NCBI RefSeq assembly: GCF_000759855.1
Contig: NZ_JNAI01000009.1
Span: 243,315-307,314, forward strand
Direction of reading: 5' to 3'
From: Prochlorococcus marinus str. MIT 9107
GTDB taxonomy: Bacteria > Cyanobacteriota > Cyanobacteriia > PCC-6307 > Cyanobiaceae
DNA: 64,000 nucleotides
The notes beneath the pieces are model-generated. The model was not told where the DNA came from. It did no database searches and saw nothing but the letters and a program-made list of their open reading frames with translations. Shown here piece by piece: positions 61,775 through 64,000 of this stretch (the stretch's first letter is position 1; every line of letters starts with the position of its first letter). The position numbers and the translations under genes are program-made.

Positions 61775-62203
61775 ATGAAAATTCATGAAAGAGCGCAAAT
61801 AGGGTCAAATGTTCAAATTAAAATTGATTTAGCAAAAAAAAGATTGGGGAAAGAGAGTATAAAAGCTATTGAGATTTCTTCAATATGTCAGATAATTGAT
61901 TTCAAAATCACAGATGGCAAAGGTATTGGCGTTATTTTAAAACTCTCTAATGGGAAAGAGGAGTGGTTCTTTGAAGAAGAGATAGACATACTCAATGAAA
62001 ACGGAGAAATTGTAGAAAATATAGAAATAGAAGAGGAAATTGATTTACTGTTTGAAATTTTTAATTTCATTAAAGTAGTTACTTGGACTTTATTAGCACT
62101 AATTATTCCTACAGAATACAAATTAAAATCTAAAATAAAAGATCTTTTAAATCCTCTTAACTTTTTTAGTTGGTTATTAAATGCATTTAAAGATATTCTT
62201 TAA
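61775..62203 (+). CDS. DUF2862-domain protein with C-terminal membrane segment (142 aa)
   Basis: Start chosen at ATG 61775, which puts IGSNVQIKIDLAKKRLGKES near the N-terminus, where DUF2862 proteins begin; the frame extends back to 61730. The domain continues with DFKITDGKGIGVILKLSNGK and EEWFFEEEIDIL. DUF2862 is a small SH3-like domain of cyanobacteria. The C-terminal 70 residues add an acidic linker and a hydrophobic segment (VVTWTLLALIIPTEY) not usual in the family. Function is unknown. Confidence 0.7.
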   Translation: MKIHERAQIGSNVQIKIDLAKKRLGKESIKAIEISSICQIIDFKITDGKGIGVILKLSNGKEEWFFEEEIDILNENGEIVENIEIEEEIDLLFEIFNFIKVVTWTLLALIIPTEYKLKSKIKDLLNPLNFFSWLLNAFKDIL

Positions 62204-62290
62204 CCTATTTTATGCTCTATTATTATTTTCTAAAAAAGCTTATAAAGTTTCATAAAAAAAGGAACTTTTATACTTAATTCATATCAACTG

Positions 62291-62422
62291 TCAATCATAT
62301 ATTTTATCTTTATCTAAAATTTCTCTTTTATATTTCTCACTAAGTTCATCATTGTATTGAAAATCCTGAATTATTTTTAACAATTCTACGATAGCTTTTT
62401 CTTTATCATTTAAGGATTTCAT
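62291..62422 (-). CDS. Hypothetical helical protein (43 aa)
   Basis: ATG 62420-62422 to TGA 62291-62293. A fully helical, charged peptide (LNDKEKAIVELLKIIQDFQY, then SEKYKREILDKDKIYD). No membrane segment. Heptad-like spacing suggests a coiled coil. No family recognised. Confidence 0.45.
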   Translation of the reverse strand: MKSLNDKEKAIVELLKIIQDFQYNDELSEKYKREILDKDKIYD

Positions 62423-62506
62423 CGTCGAAAAGATTTGATGTTAGAGTAGATTAAGGATCAAAAGAATACAATCATTATTAGCTTATAAACATTGTCATAA
62501 CTCATC

Positions 62507-62596
62507 TTAAAAAGGAAATAATCCACCAACAAAAGTATTCCCTAAAAGTAGCAAGACCATAAGAAGAGAAATTAATTTAGGTAAACTTACAATCAT
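62507..62596 (-). CDS. 29-aa membrane microprotein, end uncertain
   Basis: ATG 62594-62596 overlaps the TGA of the 30-aa gene (ATGA). The peptide is one helix (IVSLPKLISLLMVLLLLG) with NTFVGG. The exact C-terminus depends on an A-rich block near 62511-62521 and could extend further than given here. Confidence 0.35.
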   Translation of the reverse strand: MIVSLPKLISLLMVLLLLGNTFVGGLFPF

Positions 62597-62685
62597 TTTT
62601 TAGAGGTCATTTTGAATATTAAATAAGCAAAGCCATCTAGTAATAACGATCTAACAACCGCATAAGAAATTGCTATTTCATACAT
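62593..62685 (-). CDS. 30-aa LDGFA-motif membrane microprotein
   Basis: ATG 62683-62685 to TGA 62593-62595. YEIAISYAVVRSLLLDGFAY followed by LIFKMTSKK. The LDGFAYLI block is shared with the 40-aa peptide at 61313. It starts two bases after the stop of the 61-aa gene and overlaps the 29-aa gene, forming a three-gene chain. Confidence 0.45.
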   Translation of the reverse strand: MYEIAISYAVVRSLLLDGFAYLIFKMTSKK

Positions 62686-62687
62686 AA

Positions 62688-62873
62688 TTATTCTTCAGAG
62701 TTATATCTCAAAATAGTAGCGATTGATCTCTTGTCGCTTGGTGAGAGCTCTTTATCTTCATATTTCCATTCAAACCAAGTAATACATTCATTTAGCTTTG
62801 GATTTTCCTTATAAGTTTTTTTCCAGTCTTGTATCCACTTAGCTAATGAATTAGCCTCATCAGTTTCTAACAT
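62688..62873 (-). CDS. Hypothetical soluble protein (61 aa)
   Basis: A helical, Trp-rich protein (SLAKWIQDWKKTYKENPKLN, then ITWFEWKYEDKELSPSDKRS) without membrane segments. It is the first gene of a chain with the 30- and 29-aa membrane peptides. Shape suggests a small soluble partner. No family recognised. Confidence 0.6.
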   Translation of the reverse strand: MLETDEANSLAKWIQDWKKTYKENPKLNECITWFEWKYEDKELSPSDKRSIATILRYNSEE

Positions 62874-62995
62874 AGCGGCGCAAGTAGTAAAAGTTTCATT
62901 TATTTCACCATAAAATATTTGGCTATGAAATGGTATAAATTTGTCTTGATTAGAAATTAGAATTATTTTAATGTCCTACAAATTAATAATTAAAA

Positions 62996-63232
62996 ATGTT
63001 TGAAACAAATCAAGCTAAACAACCCATTGAAGGACTTAAAAATAATACAAAAATTATTGACCCCTTAACTATATGGCTTATTAGGATTGCATGTTTATTG
63101 ATCATTATTGTTTTTAGTGGTCTTTTATTAGGAGTTCCCTTCGCAATATCACTTTCTCGTTCTTTATTAAATGACACACTTTTAAACGCTAAAGAAGTCT
63201 TGAGAAATCTTATTGAAACATCACTTACCTGA
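62996..63232 (+). CDS. Hypothetical single-TM protein (78 aa)
   Basis: A polar start (ETNQAKQPIEGLKNNTKIID) is followed by a long hydrophobic helix (WLIRIACLLIIIVFSGLLLG) extending into VPFAISLSRSLL, and a helical tail (LLNAKEVLRNLIETSLT). It is divergent from the 62873 gene. An antisense frame over it is less convincing. No family recognised. Confidence 0.5.
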   Translation: MFETNQAKQPIEGLKNNTKIIDPLTIWLIRIACLLIIIVFSGLLLGVPFAISLSRSLLNDTLLNAKEVLRNLIETSLT

Positions 63233-63303
63233 TATAACTTCATAGGTTAGAAGTAGATAAAGCAAGACCTGTTAGTAGTGGAGTAGTAAGCGTTTAATTT
63301 TTC

Positions 63304-63591
63304 TTATTTTATGCCTAAATATCTCTCGCAGTAATAGTTAGCTAATTCGCGATTATTATAATTTTTTATTTCCTTTATATTAAGCTTCTTAATCGCCTCA
63401 TCGCCTGTAATTTGATAGCTTGAATTTAATTTTGAGCAGGTATCCTTTATTCTCCCTTCCTTATGAAAAGGGGTTCCTAAATAAAAAGCAAAAATGGATA
63501 GGAACAAACCAAAGGTTACGACCGTTCTATGATTTCTCCACCATTCATAAGAATTTAAGTTAAAAACTTTTTTTAATTCTTTTTTAGTCAT
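63304..63591 (-). CDS. Hypothetical N-anchored protein (95 aa), paralogue of 14047-14304
   Basis: A basic cytoplasmic start (TKKELKKVFNLNSYEWWRNH) leads into a membrane helix (VTFGLFLSIFAFYLG). A soluble, probably periplasmic part has two cysteines (KDTCSKLNSSY, ANYYCERYLG). The W(W/K)(R/K)NHR.V.T block, the FYL helix end and the first cysteine match the protein at 14047-14304, so these are members of one small family. Confidence 0.65.
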   Translation of the reverse strand: MTKKELKKVFNLNSYEWWRNHRTVVTFGLFLSIFAFYLGTPFHKEGRIKDTCSKLNSSYQITGDEAIKKLNIKEIKNYNNRELANYYCERYLGIK

Positions 63592-63647
63592 AAAAAAAAG
63601 AGGGTTTTATCTTTCTAATTTTATATCGACTGTTAATTAAAACAAAC

Positions 63648-63989
63648 TTACTTACCCATTGCTCTTCTAAGCTTTGCTGCTTCATCCAAACCTTCCATAA
63701 TTGTAAACGTAGAATTTTCAGTGGCTACTTTTCTTAGCTTTGAAAACTCTTTATATTTTTCAGATTCATAAGCTTCAACGGCTGCCCTCATTGATGGAAA
63801 TTCACAAATAACTGCTAAATTGGCATCCTCGGTCCTCTCCTTTCCTTGAGGCTCTGTATCTTTTGCAAAGACTTGACCTCCAACCTCTTTCAGCCATGGT
63901 CCAACTTTATTTACATATTCATCAAATAAATCTTGATTAATTATTTTGGCAGTTGATATCCAATAACCTTTAGCTTCTCTTTTATCCAT
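63648..63989 (-). CDS. DUF1330 family protein (113 aa)
   Basis: A dimeric alpha-beta barrel (ferredoxin-like) protein. AKGYWISTAKIINQDLFDEY near 5-24 forms the first strand and helix, VGGQVFAKDTEP near 36-47 the second strand, and LAVICEFPSMRAAVEAYESE near 58-77 the third. DUF1330 proteins are small and of unknown role, related in fold to monooxygenases of the ABM/EthD type. It starts 11 bases before the right edge, so its upstream context is unseen. Confidence 0.85.
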   Translation of the reverse strand: MDKREAKGYWISTAKIINQDLFDEYVNKVGPWLKEVGGQVFAKDTEPQGKERTEDANLAVICEFPSMRAAVEAYESEKYKEFSKLRKVATENSTFTIMEGLDEAAKLRRAMGK

Positions 63990-64000
63990 TTAAAGTCCTA

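Noticed and set aside
63010..63243. 77-aa minus-strand frame opposite 62996-63232
   Set aside because: The plus-strand protein has a clear membrane helix with polar ends; the antisense frame does not.

Overview
The window is about 30% G+C, very gene dense, with short intergenic gaps. It carries many cyanobacterial signature families: Ycf34, DUF1651, a high-light-inducible protein, a CPP1-like protein, Psb32/TPM, CtpA, DUF3531, DUF2862, and 6S RNA beside purK. Together these point to a high-light-adapted Prochlorococcus, probably of the HLII type. No rRNA, CRISPR array or complete tRNA was seen. Assignments rest on reading translations and recalled family motifs; no database search was run.

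Layout. 1-3.7 kb: phosphate transporter pstCAB (pstB cut by the window edge) with a candidate Pho box, then a K+ channel with a TrkA-type domain. 3.9-15.7 kb: an accessory stretch packed with microproteins of 30-130 aa, many in overlapping TAATG/ATGA chains. It also has an SDR enzyme, a high-light-inducible protein, a stand-alone DNA-ligase adenylation domain, two DUF1651 paralogues with near-identical promoters, and several frameshifted or decayed genes. 16.1-40.2 kb: a conserved core block with 6S RNA, purK, aroB, midA-like, psb32-like, a metallophosphoesterase, nadA, ctpA, ispG, a uracil-DNA glycosylase, aspC, a phosphite/phosphonate-type ABC transporter (phnD-phnC-fused phnE), an SGNH hydrolase, DUF92 (VTE6-like), rsmE, DUF3531, an Ecf-type ATPase, hslO, a CPP1-like protein, prfC, a methyltransferase and B12-dependent ribonucleotide reductase. 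40.9-41.2 kb: a structured leader before a 33-aa DUF4278 peptide and a terminator.

41.7-50.4 kb: an island of almost only exported or membrane-anchored proteins. It includes a trypsin-like protease with TPR repeats, a duplicated LPP20-like protein, a pair of two-TM periplasmic-domain proteins and a possibly split outer-membrane barrel. It is bounded on the right by a truncated tRNA-Ser (5' half) and a 17-nt A run. This looks like horizontally variable DNA encoding an undescribed cell-envelope system. 50.9-53.3 kb: a Nif11-type leader peptide, a PsbN-like protein and further microproteins. 53.7-59.8 kb: a terminal-oxidase operon of two DUF2231 membrane proteins, cox subunits II-I-III and a GMC oxidoreductase. 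Subunit II lacks the CuA cysteines and subunit I has the A2-type YSHPxVY motif, so it is probably a quinol-oxidising alternative respiratory terminal oxidase. 59.8-64 kb: Ycf34, DUF2862, DUF1330 and another dense set of membrane microproteins.

The core genes serve phosphorus acquisition, purine, aromatic, NAD and isoprenoid synthesis, and photosystem maintenance. The flanking accessory stretches hold most of the novelty: microprotein chains, duplicated small families, homopolymer frameshifts, the secretome island and the alternative oxidase.
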